Origin: Muribaculaceae bacterium Isolate-037 (Harlan)
GTDB taxonomy: Bacteria > Bacteroidota > Bacteroidia > Bacteroidales > Muribaculaceae
Assembly (NCBI GenBank): GCA_003762615.1
Contig: RIAZ01000016.1
Coordinates: 43,301-107,300 of the forward strand
Length of the DNA stretch: 64,000 nucleotides
Direction: 5' to 3'
The position numbers and the translations under genes were made by a program. Of this stretch, positions 24,746 to 35,083 are shown piece after piece. The notes beneath the pieces are model-generated. The model was given only the letters and a program-made list of their open reading frames with translations, did no database searches and was not told the DNA's origin. How positions within the stretch are numbered: the first letter of the stretch is position 1; each line of letters opens with the position of its first letter.

Positions 24746-27586
24746 ATGTGTATGCAATCTAAAACCATCTTCTTCCTGACAACAATCTTGTGTCTATTCT
24801 CCATAAACGCATTATGCCAATCAAAAGGGAACTCTATGATAACGATTCCCGGCGAAGATAAGATACGACACTCCACCGTCAATAATTTTGCGATGACTTC
24901 CGACGGAACTCTGTGGATGTGTACGGAGGAGGGATTGATTTCATTCGATGGCGTACATTCAATGTTCGTGAAGGTAGAGGATACGGACGCTGTTGCAAAA
25001 AACATAAAATCCTTGATTGAGATGCCGGGAGGCAGATTTCTGATCGGTTCGAATGAAGGGTTGTTCCTGAAATACCGCGATGAATCTCAGGAAGAGTCAA
25101 AACGGATCTTTCCGGATAAGATACCGGAAGTGCTGGCAATGGCACGAATGCCTAACGGGAATATATGTGTGGCTTCGAAGAAGGGTGTTTTCATCTTAGA
25201 TCCCCAGCTAAATGATGCAACCATTGTCAACGGAAAGAATCAGACGATAAACTGTATGCTGCCTGTCAATGGGAAACTATATCTCGGCACTGACAACGGT
25301 CTGCTATATCTCGACAAGAACAATCTGTCTGACACGGGCATAAACGGGTTGACCGACATTCCAATAAATCTCATGGCAAATATTCCTGACAAACTTTTCC
25401 TATATTCCCAGAAATCAGGAATGATTTTCACCGTAAACCCCACTGCCAACACAATTGACTCAATTCCTGTAGGCAATTCACTGATCACAGGCATTGTGCG
25501 CACTCCTCAGAATGAAATACTCGTGGCTACAAACGGCGACGGCATTCTACGGCTTGATCCATCTTCAAAGAAACTCACCAAGGAATCCGGCTATAATCTC
25601 AGATCAAAGAATAACGTGGAATGCAAACAGCTGTATTCACTCTTTGTCAGCAATGACGGACAATTATTTGCCGGATACTACAAGATGGGTGGCGCCTACT
25701 CCCCACTGAATTCCAAATTTTTCAACTATTATTCCACTGACGGATTCAATTCCCACGGGAGATCGGTCAGAAGTGTGACAGATTCCCCCCGCCACATTAC
25801 AATCGGCACCCGCGACGGTGCATTCATCGTAGACAAATCAACCGGCAAATCCGATCATCTCTCCAAAGATGTATTAGGCTCGAATCTGGTGATCTCAAGC
25901 ATATACCACAATGGTGAAATATATATCGGCACTTGGGGCGGGGGATTGAGTATCTACAATCCGGACTCCGGTAAGATACGTAACGCCACCTTCTCTTCCC
26001 AGATGCCTACCGGAATAACGAATTTAAGACACGACCGCAGCAATAATCTTTTCGCGTGTGCTACCGACGGCATATTCATGCTGAAAGACAACACGTTTGA
26101 AAAGATAGCCGATAATACGATTTCAGGAGAAGTCACTAACGCTACAATCTTTGAACTATTTTTCGATTCAAGCGGAAGGTCCTGGGTCGGCACATCTAAA
26201 GGGATATTCCTTTTCGACAGGAATGTGGGCAAACTGACCCGCAACGGCTTGCCAAAGAATTTCCCGCAGAATAAAGATGTGAGACAGATGTATGAGACTA
26301 CCGCACGGAATCTGATCATGATCACCGATTCCGGAGAAATCATGGTATTTGATGAGAATCTCAGGCAGAGTGCACATCAAGCCAACCTCAGCGCAATCAA
26401 TGAAGCACGGGGCGTGGCTCAGGATTCCAACGGATACGCATGGATCACGTCTATAAACGGGTTATGGAGATATGGCCCGGAAGCGCAGATCCTGTCACTC
26501 TACGACGACACGGAAGGTGTGGAAAATCCGAACTTCAATCCCGGACGACCAATCATCACCCAATCCGGCGACCTGCTGCTATGCAATACGGAAGGATTGC
26601 TATATGCCAACATCAAGACCCCCGGAGAGACCCGGATGGGACACAGAAAGGCATATCCGGTGATTATAGAGACCGCTGACGGAAGGACAAAAGTGCCCCG
26701 AAAGTATGACGACAAGGATAGATTCGTGATTGATCTTCCCAAGTATGAGAGTCATATAAAGATATATTTCTCCGATTTTGCTTTTGTGGAACATAATCCC
26801 AACCGCTACCAATACTCCTACGACAATGGTAAAAGCTGGAACAAGCTGGATGCGGATATGTCAATGCTTATGACCAATCTGAAAAATGGTGAAAACATCA
26901 TCAGAATACGCCAGACCGGTAATCCTACCACAGAAAGCATAATCGCCGTAAACAACAAAAGCGACGGTAAGGTGCCGCTATGGCTTCTCTTTTTTGTGAC
27001 ATTAGTGGCAATCTTCGCGCTCGTGCTGATTCTCCGATTCATGAAAAGACGCCATAATGGCAGCAATCACACAGAATTGCAATCGGCAGAGACCACGCCT
27101 CCCGTTGCCGTTGAGCCAATGGTGGAGACAACCTCCACCTCTTCCTCCACGGAGAAGCCTGCCGAAAACAATGATAAAGAGACAGCATCACCGGATGTGA
27201 AGAAGAAATATGCGGCAAACTATATCTCGGAAAAGGAATGTAATCAGCTCACACGACGTATGAACTCTCTGCTCAAAGAGACTAAGATTTATACTAATCC
27301 GGATCTGAAAGTGGCGGATATAGCCGCAAAACTTGGTGTGTCGAGCCATAAGATAAGCTATCTTCTCAGCCAACACCTCAACACCACCTACTACGACTTC
27401 ATATATGCCTTCAGGGTGGAGGAATTCAAATATCTCGCGAAAGCCGACAAGAAGCACATATATTCATTGACGGCACTTGCAGAGAAAGCCGGGTTCAACT
27501 CCCGTGCCACTTTCTTCCGCGCTTTCAAGAAGTCGGAGGGGATAACTCCGGGAGAATATCTCAAGAATCTGCGTGAAGAGTCATAA
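24746..27586 (+). CDS. Membrane-spanning AraC-type regulator with beta-propeller sensor (polysaccharide cluster)
   Basis: A 946-residue relative of the regulator at 3.9 kb. It has a signal peptide (IFFLTTILCLFSINALCQ, residues 8-25; a second ATG 6 bp in is also possible) and then around 600 residues of two-component-regulator propeller repeats (SDGTLWMCTEEGLISFDG, GRSWVGTSKGIFLFDR, NGYAWITSINGLWRYG). A Y_Y_Y domain follows (PNRYQYSYDNGKSWNKL... NLKNGENIIRIR), then a membrane helix (WLLFFVTLVAIFALVLIL, around 748-766). A linker rich in Thr/Glu/Pro leads to an AraC helix-turn-helix (VADIAAKLGVSSHKISYLL, LAEKAGFNSRATFFRAF). No kinase or receiver is present. It sits between the kdu operon and the lyase/hydrolase genes, so it probably senses their oligosaccharide. 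Confidence 0.86.
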   Translation: MCMQSKTIFFLTTILCLFSINALCQSKGNSMITIPGEDKIRHSTVNNFAMTSDGTLWMCTEEGLISFDGVHSMFVKVEDTDAVAKNIKSLIEMPGGRFLIGSNEGLFLKYRDESQEESKRIFPDKIPEVLAMARMPNGNICVASKKGVFILDPQLNDATIVNGKNQTINCMLPVNGKLYLGTDNGLLYLDKNNLSDTGINGLTDIPINLMANIPDKLFLYSQKSGMIFTVNPTANTIDSIPVGNSLITGIVRTPQNEILVATNGDGILRLDPSSKKLTKESGYNLRSKNNVECKQLYSLFVSNDGQLFAGYYKMGGAYSPLNSKFFNYYSTDGFNSHGRSVRSVTDSPRHITIGTRDGAFIVDKSTGKSDHLSKDVLGSNLVISSIYHNGEIYIGTWGGGLSIYNPDSGKIRNATFSSQMPTGITNLRHDRSNNLFACATDGIFMLKDNTFEKIADNTISGEVTNATIFELFFDSSGRSWVGTSKGIFLFDRNVGKLTRNGLPKNFPQNKDVRQMYETTARNLIMITDSGEIMVFDENLRQSAHQANLSAINEARGVAQDSNGYAWITSINGLWRYGPEAQILSLYDDTEGVENPNFNPGRPIITQSGDLLLCNTEGLLYANIKTPGETRMGHRKAYPVIIETADGRTKVPRKYDDKDRFVIDLPKYESHIKIYFSDFAFVEHNPNRYQYSYDNGKSWNKLDADMSMLMTNLKNGENIIRIRQTGNPTTESIIAVNNKSDGKVPLWLLFFVTLVAIFALVLILRFMKRRHNGSNHTELQSAETTPPVAVEPMVETTSTSSSTEKPAENNDKETASPDVKKKYAANYISEKECNQLTRRMNSLLKETKIYTNPDLKVADIAAKLGVSSHKISYLLSQHLNTTYYDFIYAFRVEEFKYLAKADKKHIYSLTALAEKAGFNSRATFFRAFKKSEGITPGEYLKNLREES

Positions 27587-27772
27587 ACTCTTACAACAAT
27601 GGCAATCAGCGCGAGTGATCAATGTCGTAATGAGTCTCAAATTATTATCCGATGCGTGCGCAACGCATCGGATATTTATTTATACCTCAATCTATTGACA
27701 AGATAATCAATACATATTAATTTTATTAAATATTTTAATATAGCGTGATACCGTGAAATGCATATTATCTTC

Positions 27773-27780
27773 TAATTTTG
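27773..27780 (+). promoter_or_regulatory. -7 box of the lyase gene
   Basis: TAATTTTG, an exact TAnnTTTG match, 79 bp before the chosen start at 27859. No clear -33 TTTG is seen, which suits an activator-dependent promoter. Confidence 0.5.
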
Positions 27781-27858
27781 CAATGTGGATATTTCTCACG
27801 ACATTGAACGATGCGGAATATCCGGCAAATGAAGCCATATCTAATAATCTTAAAATTC

Positions 27859-30180
27859 ATGATACGCAAAAACAGATTCATACGGACATCCGCACGGAAA
27901 TATATTATCGGGGCAGCATTGATGCTATCCTCCGCAATTCTCCCGATAGGCGGCTCCCTATCCGCCGGTGCCGCCACACGTGATAAGCAGATATCTCATC
28001 CCTCCTTGCTGTTCACATCGCAGAGAGTGAAGGATGCAAAATCAAGAGTGAAGGCAGACTCCATACAAGCCAAGGCGTATGACTCCATAATAGCACGCGC
28101 CGATGCTCTGCTCGATAAGAACGACCATTACAAGATGGAATATCTCGCGCTGGCATATCTCCTGACCTCCGACAAGAGATATATGGAGAAGTTGCGCTCG
28201 ATGCTCGATGCAATATCGGAAATAGATTCATGGGCAGACAAGGAGATGATGATGCGCGATCCTGCATGGCGTAGCGAACTGCAGATGGCTCATAAGTCGT
28301 TTCAGATAGCAATGGCATACGATGCAATCTACAACGACCTCACTCCGAAGCAACGGAAGAAAATTGCAGAAGGGGTGTTCCGCCTTGCCATAGAGCCGTT
28401 GCTCGGCGACTGGCTGACGGAGCCGACCCGCATACACTCCCTCAATTCCATGGGGCATAACTGGTGGAGCAGCTGCGTGGGCATGGGCGGGCTACTCGCT
28501 CTTGCCATAAGCAATGAGGTGCCGGAAGCGCAGATCCTCGCAAGGAAAGCGGTAGAGGCAATACCGGAATGGTTTGATTTCGCCGGCGACAGGATACAGA
28601 ATAAGCCCAAGACTTTTGACCGTGAGGGGGGCATGTATGAATCTGTCAACTACGCGAGTTTCGGCATAACGGAAGCTCTTCTCCTTCGTCTCGCATGGCT
28701 AAACTCTCATCCCGGTGAGGATCTGGAAGAGATTCCGCAGATGTCGCGCCTTGCCGATTTTTTCATACAGGTGGGCTACCCAAGGGAGGAAGGCATATTC
28801 TATAGCCTGAATTTCGGCGACAGCCATAAGAACGTCACCGGAGAAAGCAGCATGCTCCTCGCCTACGCAATGGGGGAAAAGAATCCCGACGTGAAATGGT
28901 ATGTCAATCAACTCACAGAGGAACAGCATCGTGAGGGATTCCCTCGCTCATTCCCAATGGGTTTTCTTTACACTCCCGACCTGAAGGATGCCCCCGCCCT
29001 ACCCTCCTCCGACCTTGACCGGGTGTGGGAAGATTTCGGATGGGCGACAATGCGCGACAGCTATATGCCTGATGCGACCATGCTTGCCGTGAAAAGCGGC
29101 ATGACATGGAACCACGCTCATGCCGATGCCGGCTCGATAATACTTTTCCACAATGGAGAAGACATCATAAAGGATGCAGGAAACTGTAGTTACGGCCGAC
29201 CCGAATATCGCAACTATTTCTTCCAGTCTGACGCCCATAATATCGTAAAGTTCAACGGCAAAGGGCAGTCGGCATATCAACAGTATCACGGCACAATGCT
29301 TCCGGGTTACGTCGGCGGACTAACCTCCGGCAACGGTCTGAAATACGTAATGGCGGATGCAACCGGTCCGACATCGGATAATTTCGCACGCAACCAGCGG
29401 CATTATCTCTGGATTGACAACGTGATACTGATTATTGATGATCTGAAAAGCCATGAGACCGGGAGTTTTGAATGGCTATGGCATCCTGGAGGAGACGTCA
29501 GGAAAGTTGGTGGAGACCTCGTGATTTCAAAAGGGAAGTCGGCGGCGGTCATTCGTCCGCTATACCCCCAGCCCCTTGCGCCAAGCAACTTTGTGCATGA
29601 CTATCCGGAGATGTTGTATTGGGATGTGATGCAGGGTCCGACTGAGGATCTGAAGGGCACCGAAGAATACTATTCTCTCAAATTGCCTGCAAAGACCGAC
29701 CGGATAAAAGGCGTAACCGCCATCATCCTGAAGGATTCACCGCAACAGTCTACTCTACCCACGATCAAGCGTATTCAGGGGAAGAACTGGATCGGGCTTG
29801 AGATAACCGACACCATCGGCAAGACAACAAAAGTCTACATCAACGAACTTGCCGACGGAAGACTCATGCACCTAAATTCCTGGATAAATGCCGACGGATA
29901 TGACACCGACGCCTACATATTCGTGGATAGTCCCGACAAGCAATTCATTGCATACGGCAGTGCCCTGCGCAAAAACGGGAGAAGCATATTCTCTTCCCTG
30001 TCGAAACTGAATTTCCTCTCCGTGAAGTCGGACAACACAACAGAAATATCAATCAACGGTCAGCCCCGCATAAGAGCCACATATTCTCCGGAGAAAAGAC
30101 CGGCAAGAATATCTGTCAACGGCAATACGACCGACGTATCATATCATGACGGCGTCTATCTCTTGCGGACAAAAAGATAA
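27859..30180 (+). CDS. Secreted heparinase II/III-family polysaccharide lyase
   Basis: I chose the ATG at 27859 because an AT-rich leader precedes it and it yields a signal peptide (KYIIGAALMLSSAILPIGGSLSAGA); earlier ATGs at 27811 and 27832 are possible. The mature enzyme (about 735 residues) has an alpha-helical toroid with HNWWSSCVGMGGLL and FDREGGMYESVNYASFG. The heparinase II/III beta-sheet part follows, carrying the hallmark NHAHADAGSIILFHNGEDII. These lyases cut uronate glycosidic bonds by beta-elimination, leaving unsaturated ends, which fits GH88 and KduI/KduD nearby. The exact PL family and substrate cannot be told by eye. Confidence 0.82.
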   Translation: MIRKNRFIRTSARKYIIGAALMLSSAILPIGGSLSAGAATRDKQISHPSLLFTSQRVKDAKSRVKADSIQAKAYDSIIARADALLDKNDHYKMEYLALAYLLTSDKRYMEKLRSMLDAISEIDSWADKEMMMRDPAWRSELQMAHKSFQIAMAYDAIYNDLTPKQRKKIAEGVFRLAIEPLLGDWLTEPTRIHSLNSMGHNWWSSCVGMGGLLALAISNEVPEAQILARKAVEAIPEWFDFAGDRIQNKPKTFDREGGMYESVNYASFGITEALLLRLAWLNSHPGEDLEEIPQMSRLADFFIQVGYPREEGIFYSLNFGDSHKNVTGESSMLLAYAMGEKNPDVKWYVNQLTEEQHREGFPRSFPMGFLYTPDLKDAPALPSSDLDRVWEDFGWATMRDSYMPDATMLAVKSGMTWNHAHADAGSIILFHNGEDIIKDAGNCSYGRPEYRNYFFQSDAHNIVKFNGKGQSAYQQYHGTMLPGYVGGLTSGNGLKYVMADATGPTSDNFARNQRHYLWIDNVILIIDDLKSHETGSFEWLWHPGGDVRKVGGDLVISKGKSAAVIRPLYPQPLAPSNFVHDYPEMLYWDVMQGPTEDLKGTEEYYSLKLPAKTDRIKGVTAIILKDSPQQSTLPTIKRIQGKNWIGLEITDTIGKTTKVYINELADGRLMHLNSWINADGYDTDAYIFVDSPDKQFIAYGSALRKNGRSIFSSLSKLNFLSVKSDNTTEISINGQPRIRATYSPEKRPARISVNGNTTDVSYHDGVYLLRTKR

Positions 30181-30371
30181 CGGATATCGCCGTATGTTCC
30201 ACTTATACCGTTGAGGAAGTATCCCGTCGTAGTCTCAAATTATTATATACCCCCCTCTCGAAAACTTAATTATAATTTTAATTACCAACATATTAATTAT
30301 AATTATTGTATATAGTAATTTGTTTTGACTCTTTACATACGTCTGATACTGCAAATTATATTTATATACAT

Positions 30372-30379
30372 TAATTTTG
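30372..30379 (+). promoter_or_regulatory. -7 box of the GH43 gene
   Basis: TAATTTTG, exact TAnnTTTG, 53 bp before the ATG at 30432. The preceding stretch 30181-30371 is AT-rich with no gene. Confidence 0.5.
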
Positions 30380-30431
30380 CGTCAGTGCTCACCAATTGCG
30401 CATTGACCGACAAATCAATAATACATTCCAC

Positions 30432-32141
30432 ATGAAACTATATTTCCCAAATAAATTGATCTTTTTCATGCGTTTTTTCATGAATCCCTCCGGGTTCATG
30501 ACTACAGGTATAAATCTGCATTCAGGTATTAAATTTGCATTAGGTTTTGTATTTCTGCTGTCGGGGATTCCCTCCGGCAATGCCTCGGCAGCAGAAATTG
30601 ATTACTTCACAAACCCGGTGGTGTATTCCGACTACAGCGATCCTGATGCAATAGCATCGCCTGATGGTAAGGGATATTACATGACCGCCTCAAGTTTCCA
30701 CTGCGCACCGGGACTCCCCATACTTTTCTCCGAAGATATGGTGAACTGGGAGATTGTCAACCATGCATTGAAGCAGGTGCCTCCGGTTGATTTCTATAAT
30801 GAGACTCCACGCCACGGCAAAGGGGTGTGGGCTCCTTCTATACGTCATCACAATGGGAAATACTATATCTATTGGGGTGATCCCGATTTCGGAATATTCA
30901 TGGTGTCAGCCTCCGACCCGCGCGGAGAATGGACAGAACCGATATTGGTGAAAGAGGGGAAAGGGATGATTGACCCCACCCCACTCTGGGACGATAATGG
31001 AAAAGCTTATCTCGCATTTGCATGGGCGGCAAGCCGAAGCAAATTCAACAGCGTGATTTCTCTATGGGAGATGAAGCCCGACGGTACAGCCCTTATCGGT
31101 AATCCCAAGATTGTGTTCGACGGCAATGCCGGAGGTAATCACACGTGTGAGGGTCCTAAACTTTACAAACACGACGGCAGGTATTACATCCTGTGCCCCG
31201 CCGGAGGTGTTGACAAGGGATGGCAACTCGCATTGCGGTCAAACGATGTATGGGGTCCATACGAATCAAAGATTGTGTTGCAACAAGGCAACTCCGCCAT
31301 AAACGGTCCTCATCAGGGCGCATTGATTGAGACGCCCTCAAAAGAGCCGTGGTTCATACATTTTCAGGAGAGTCAGCCGTGGGGACGCATATTGCATCTC
31401 AATCCGGTGAAATGGGTTGACGGATGGCCCGTCATGGGCAACAACGGTGAGCCTGTCTCTCGGGCAACGATGCCGCAGAAGGCTGTCAAATCACATAATA
31501 TCGCCACATCCGACAATTTCGACAACGGCATCATCGGTCTGCAATGGCAATGGCACGGCAATTATTCCCCGGAGTTCGGCATGCCGCTCACCGAAGGGAA
31601 GATGAGAGTCTACGGTTTCCTCACCGATTCAATACCTAATCTCTGGAATGTGCCTAACCTTTTCCTTCAAAAATTCCACAGTCCCGGCTTCTCTGCAACT
31701 GCCAAGGTGAAGGTGACAGCCCGTGATGACAGACAGCAATCCGGAATCGTGGTAATGGGACGCGACTATTTTCGCGTGGCAGTACAGAAACAGGGGGATA
31801 AGTTCATAATCAGATGTATAGAATGTCATGATGCGGAGAATTCCGGTCAGGAGACCATCGTAAGGGAACTCCCTCTTACAGATGCCAAAGCTATCGAGGC
31901 AGGACTGTATCCCAACTACGAATGTGACATCTGGCTGCGTCTTGACGTCGCCCCCGACGGGATTTGCCGATTCGCATATAGTCTTGACGGAAAGAAATTC
32001 AATGACACCGATGTGTCATTCAAGGCACGCGAAGGGAAATGGATCGGTGCAAAATACGGCATCTACAGCATCGCTCCGGCATCTGCCGAACGCGGATGGA
32101 TCGATGTGGATTCATTCATCGTAAATAATCGTAAAAAATAA
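30432..32141 (+). CDS. Secreted GH43 glycosidase (arabinofuranosidase/xylosidase type)
   Basis: Start taken at the ATG 30432 behind an A/T-rich leader; the signal peptide core (FALGFVFLLSGIPSGNASA) lies further in, so a start at 30498 is also possible. The five-bladed propeller has the general-base Asp in SDYSDPDAI, the pKa-tuning Asp in GMIDPTPLWDD and the general-acid Glu in HTCEGPKLY. About residue 370 onwards is a C-terminal beta-sandwich (DNFDNGIIGLQWQWHGNY, as in GH43 enzymes with a DUF1349-like module). It probably removes arabinosyl or xylosyl side chains. Followed after 31 bp by GH88. Confidence 0.85.
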   Translation: MKLYFPNKLIFFMRFFMNPSGFMTTGINLHSGIKFALGFVFLLSGIPSGNASAAEIDYFTNPVVYSDYSDPDAIASPDGKGYYMTASSFHCAPGLPILFSEDMVNWEIVNHALKQVPPVDFYNETPRHGKGVWAPSIRHHNGKYYIYWGDPDFGIFMVSASDPRGEWTEPILVKEGKGMIDPTPLWDDNGKAYLAFAWAASRSKFNSVISLWEMKPDGTALIGNPKIVFDGNAGGNHTCEGPKLYKHDGRYYILCPAGGVDKGWQLALRSNDVWGPYESKIVLQQGNSAINGPHQGALIETPSKEPWFIHFQESQPWGRILHLNPVKWVDGWPVMGNNGEPVSRATMPQKAVKSHNIATSDNFDNGIIGLQWQWHGNYSPEFGMPLTEGKMRVYGFLTDSIPNLWNVPNLFLQKFHSPGFSATAKVKVTARDDRQQSGIVVMGRDYFRVAVQKQGDKFIIRCIECHDAENSGQETIVRELPLTDAKAIEAGLYPNYECDIWLRLDVAPDGICRFAYSLDGKKFNDTDVSFKAREGKWIGAKYGIYSIAPASAERGWIDVDSFIVNNRKK

Positions 32142-32172
32142 GCAACCCATCATAACCATACATTATCCCATC

Positions 32173-33420
32173 ATGCATCATCTCATCATGCATAATATGT
32201 TTTTCAGATCATTGACGGCTATCGCTATAGCTTCCACATGCGTGCTGTCGCTATCAAATTGTGCCAGGACAGCACAGGCTTCCGAGTTATCCACAGAAAG
32301 CTGCATTGAGAAATGTCATCAGAAAGTGACCCATGCACTACGTCAACTCTCCGATTCCACCGGAGAGTGTGATTATTCCATGGCACCCCGCAACATCGCG
32401 CCCGGCGACTCCATCTGGCATCAACGCCCTGTCACTGCCGAAGAATGGTGCTCCGGATTCTGGCCCGGTGTGCTATGGCTGGATTACGAAGCATCCGGAG
32501 ATGAGGAAGTGGCACGCCATGCCGACCGATATACACGCAGCATAGGGGAGATCGTAAAGGCTCCAGTCTTTGACCATGACCTGGGGTTCCTTGTGCTGTA
32601 CAGCTATGGCAATGGCTACCGGCTCACCAAGAATCCGGAATATAGGGAGATCATGCTCAATGCAGCCGACTCGCTCGCCACCCTGTTTAATCCGAAGGCG
32701 GGCACAATCTGCTCATGGCCCCGCAATGAGAAGATGCTCGGCGGGCATAACACCATCATGGACAACATGATTAATCTTGAGTTGCTCTTCTGGGCGGCGA
32801 AGAATGGGGGCGACCGACGGCTGTATGATATCGCCGTAAGTCATGCCGACACCACAATGAGATATAATTTCCGACCTGACGGCACAAGCTATCACGTGGC
32901 TGTCTATGACAAGAATACCGGCAACTTCATAAAGGCATGCACTCATCAGGGGTATGCCGACAATTCCATGTGGGCACGCGGTCAGGCTTGGGCGATCTAC
33001 GGCTACACCATGGTATACCGTGAGACTCATGATAAGAAATACCTTGATTTCGCGCAGAAAGTGACCGACGTGTATCTGAAGAATCTGCCTGCCGACAAGA
33101 TACCATATTGGGATTTCAACGATCCCACAATACCTGAATGTAGCCGGGATGCCTCCGCCGCTTGCGTCGTGGCGTCCGCACTTCTCGAACTTGAGAACTA
33201 TGTGGATGAGGCGAATGCGTCAATCTACGACACGGCGGCGAAGGAGATGCTGACCGAACTTTCATCTGAAAGATACTGGTCAGCATCATCTCCGGCATTC
33301 CTTCTTCACTCCACGGGTCATCGTCCGGCTGCAAGCGAAATCGACTACAGCATCGTCTACGCCGACTATTACTACTACGAGGCGCTTAATCGTCTCAAAA
33401 ATAATCAATCCGAAATTTAA
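32173..33420 (+). CDS. GH88 unsaturated glucuronyl hydrolase, lipoprotein
   Basis: The enzyme hydrates and releases 4,5-unsaturated uronates from lyase-made oligosaccharides. Catalytic aspartates are Asp136 in FDHDLGFL and Asp197 in TIMDNMINL, with the same 61-residue separation as in Bacillus unsaturated glucuronyl hydrolase. The rest has the (alpha/alpha)6 repeats and ACTHQGYADNSMWARGQAW. The N-terminus is a lipoprotein signal with lipobox LSNC (Cys30), so it is membrane-anchored in the periplasm or on the surface. A later ATG (32197) would give a shorter signal. The product feeds KduI/KduD. Confidence 0.88.
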   Translation: MHHLIMHNMFFRSLTAIAIASTCVLSLSNCARTAQASELSTESCIEKCHQKVTHALRQLSDSTGECDYSMAPRNIAPGDSIWHQRPVTAEEWCSGFWPGVLWLDYEASGDEEVARHADRYTRSIGEIVKAPVFDHDLGFLVLYSYGNGYRLTKNPEYREIMLNAADSLATLFNPKAGTICSWPRNEKMLGGHNTIMDNMINLELLFWAAKNGGDRRLYDIAVSHADTTMRYNFRPDGTSYHVAVYDKNTGNFIKACTHQGYADNSMWARGQAWAIYGYTMVYRETHDKKYLDFAQKVTDVYLKNLPADKIPYWDFNDPTIPECSRDASAACVVASALLELENYVDEANASIYDTAAKEMLTELSSERYWSASSPAFLLHSTGHRPAASEIDYSIVYADYYYYEALNRLKNNQSEI

Positions 33421-33490
33421 TTTATAAGAAATTAGCAACTCCAAGGTGGGAAAAAAACGTATGCATAAACACCAACGGACGCTTGCATCA

Positions 33491-35065
33491 ATGAAACGCT
33501 TGCTCCTGTTCTTCACTCTCATCACGCTATTTGCCCCTCTGATTGATGCACAATGGCAATGGCGTGTGTCAGTATCCGATTGGATTTCCGGCGAAACAGG
33601 CACGTCGCCAGATGCTTTTCTTTGGATTCCGGAGAATTGCCAAAAGGTGAACGCTGTCATGTTTGCCAATCAGAATATGGATGAGGAAACACTTTTTGAG
33701 CTTCCTTCTTTCAGAAAGCATCTCTCAGAAATGGGGATTGCCCTTATCTGGTTTGCTCCGATGCTTGAACAGCAATGGGATGTGAAAACAGGAGTACAGC
33801 AATCTTTCGACAATACACTTCGTGCGCTCGCAGAAGTGTCGGGATATGATGAGATAGCGACATCCCCTCTTATACCGTTCGGTCATTCGGCACAAGCAAC
33901 CATGCCATGGAATTTCGCCGCATGGAATCCGAACAGAACCTTATGTATAATATCGTTTCATGGAGATGCACCACGTACAAATCTTTGTGGATACGGACGC
34001 GAGAATCTTGAATGGGGACGCACCCGCAATATCGACGGCATACCCTCTATAATGATTGTAGGGGAATATGAATGGTGGGATGCCAGAGTGCTTCCGGCAT
34101 TGGCATTCAAAATGAAATATCCGGGAAGCTGCATCTCATTTCTTGGAGATGCAGGACGTGGACATTTCGATGTGTCGGAACAAACGGCCGATTACATCGC
34201 TCTCTTTATAAGAAAAACTTTGGAAACACGTCCCGATTTAGAAAAGATAAAACCTGAAGATGGATGGCTGGCACAATGGTGGCGACCCTCCGACAAAAAA
34301 CGTGCAGCTGCAGCTCCCGTAAATAAATATAAAGGGAATCCGCATGAGGCATTCTGGTATTTCGATAAAGAAATGGCAAAACTCGCTGAACAACGGTACA
34401 CAGCCACACGCCATAAGCAACCTACATATTTGAACTTCCGGCAAAATGGGAAACTTCTCAATTATGATGATAATCAGCATATCAAGACACGCGCTGTATT
34501 TTCTCCCGAAGCAGATGGAATAACATATCATCTGAATGTTCAATTCACTGACAGCACTCACAACAATCTCTCTGATAACCATCCTGACATAAAACCAAGC
34601 ATAAAACGAATCTGCGGCCCCGTCAAAGTCATCAATGATTCAACATTCCGGGTTGATTTCTATCGCATCGGAATCAACAATCCGAAACGATCCTGGGATA
34701 TGGTGCTATGTGCCGAAGCCCCCGGCAACAGAATTTATAAGGAATCTGTGCAACAGATAGAGATAAAATTACCGGGACGGCATGAGAATGGCAAACGCCA
34801 GACAATTTTCTTCCCCTCTATCGATGATGTGCCGGAAGGGACAGAATCTATCGCACTCAATGCCACCACAGACCGGAATCTTCCCGTCAGCTACTTCGTG
34901 AAAGAGGGACCGGCGGTGGTTGAAGGCAACAATCTCATCATTACCGGCATTCCACCTCGTTCCAAGTTCCCGGTAAAAGTGGTTGTCGTTGCCTGGCAAT
35001 ATGGCAAAACCGGAGAGGTAAACACAGCAGAACCGGTAGAACAGACATTCTACATCACAAAATAG
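33491..35065 (+). CDS. Secreted alpha/beta-hydrolase-like protein, probable carbohydrate esterase
   Basis: The ATG at 33491 starts a clear signal peptide (KRLLLFFTLITLFAPLIDA); the longer frame from 33446 begins with a basic extension. Residues about 20-270 look like an alpha/beta hydrolase. They have a nucleophile elbow IPFGHSAQA, an acid-bearing MIVGEYEWWD strand and a late His in DAGRGHFDVS. The C-terminal half (about 290-524) is beta-rich and unrecognised. Position between GH88 and GH127/146 suggests removal of acetyl or methyl esters from the same polysaccharide. The function is inferred. Ends with TAG. Confidence 0.6.
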   Translation: MKRLLLFFTLITLFAPLIDAQWQWRVSVSDWISGETGTSPDAFLWIPENCQKVNAVMFANQNMDEETLFELPSFRKHLSEMGIALIWFAPMLEQQWDVKTGVQQSFDNTLRALAEVSGYDEIATSPLIPFGHSAQATMPWNFAAWNPNRTLCIISFHGDAPRTNLCGYGRENLEWGRTRNIDGIPSIMIVGEYEWWDARVLPALAFKMKYPGSCISFLGDAGRGHFDVSEQTADYIALFIRKTLETRPDLEKIKPEDGWLAQWWRPSDKKRAAAAPVNKYKGNPHEAFWYFDKEMAKLAEQRYTATRHKQPTYLNFRQNGKLLNYDDNQHIKTRAVFSPEADGITYHLNVQFTDSTHNNLSDNHPDIKPSIKRICGPVKVINDSTFRVDFYRIGINNPKRSWDMVLCAEAPGNRIYKESVQQIEIKLPGRHENGKRQTIFFPSIDDVPEGTESIALNATTDRNLPVSYFVKEGPAVVEGNNLIITGIPPRSKFPVKVVVVAWQYGKTGEVNTAEPVEQTFYITK

Positions 35066-35083
35066 CTTAAAAACAACTATATC

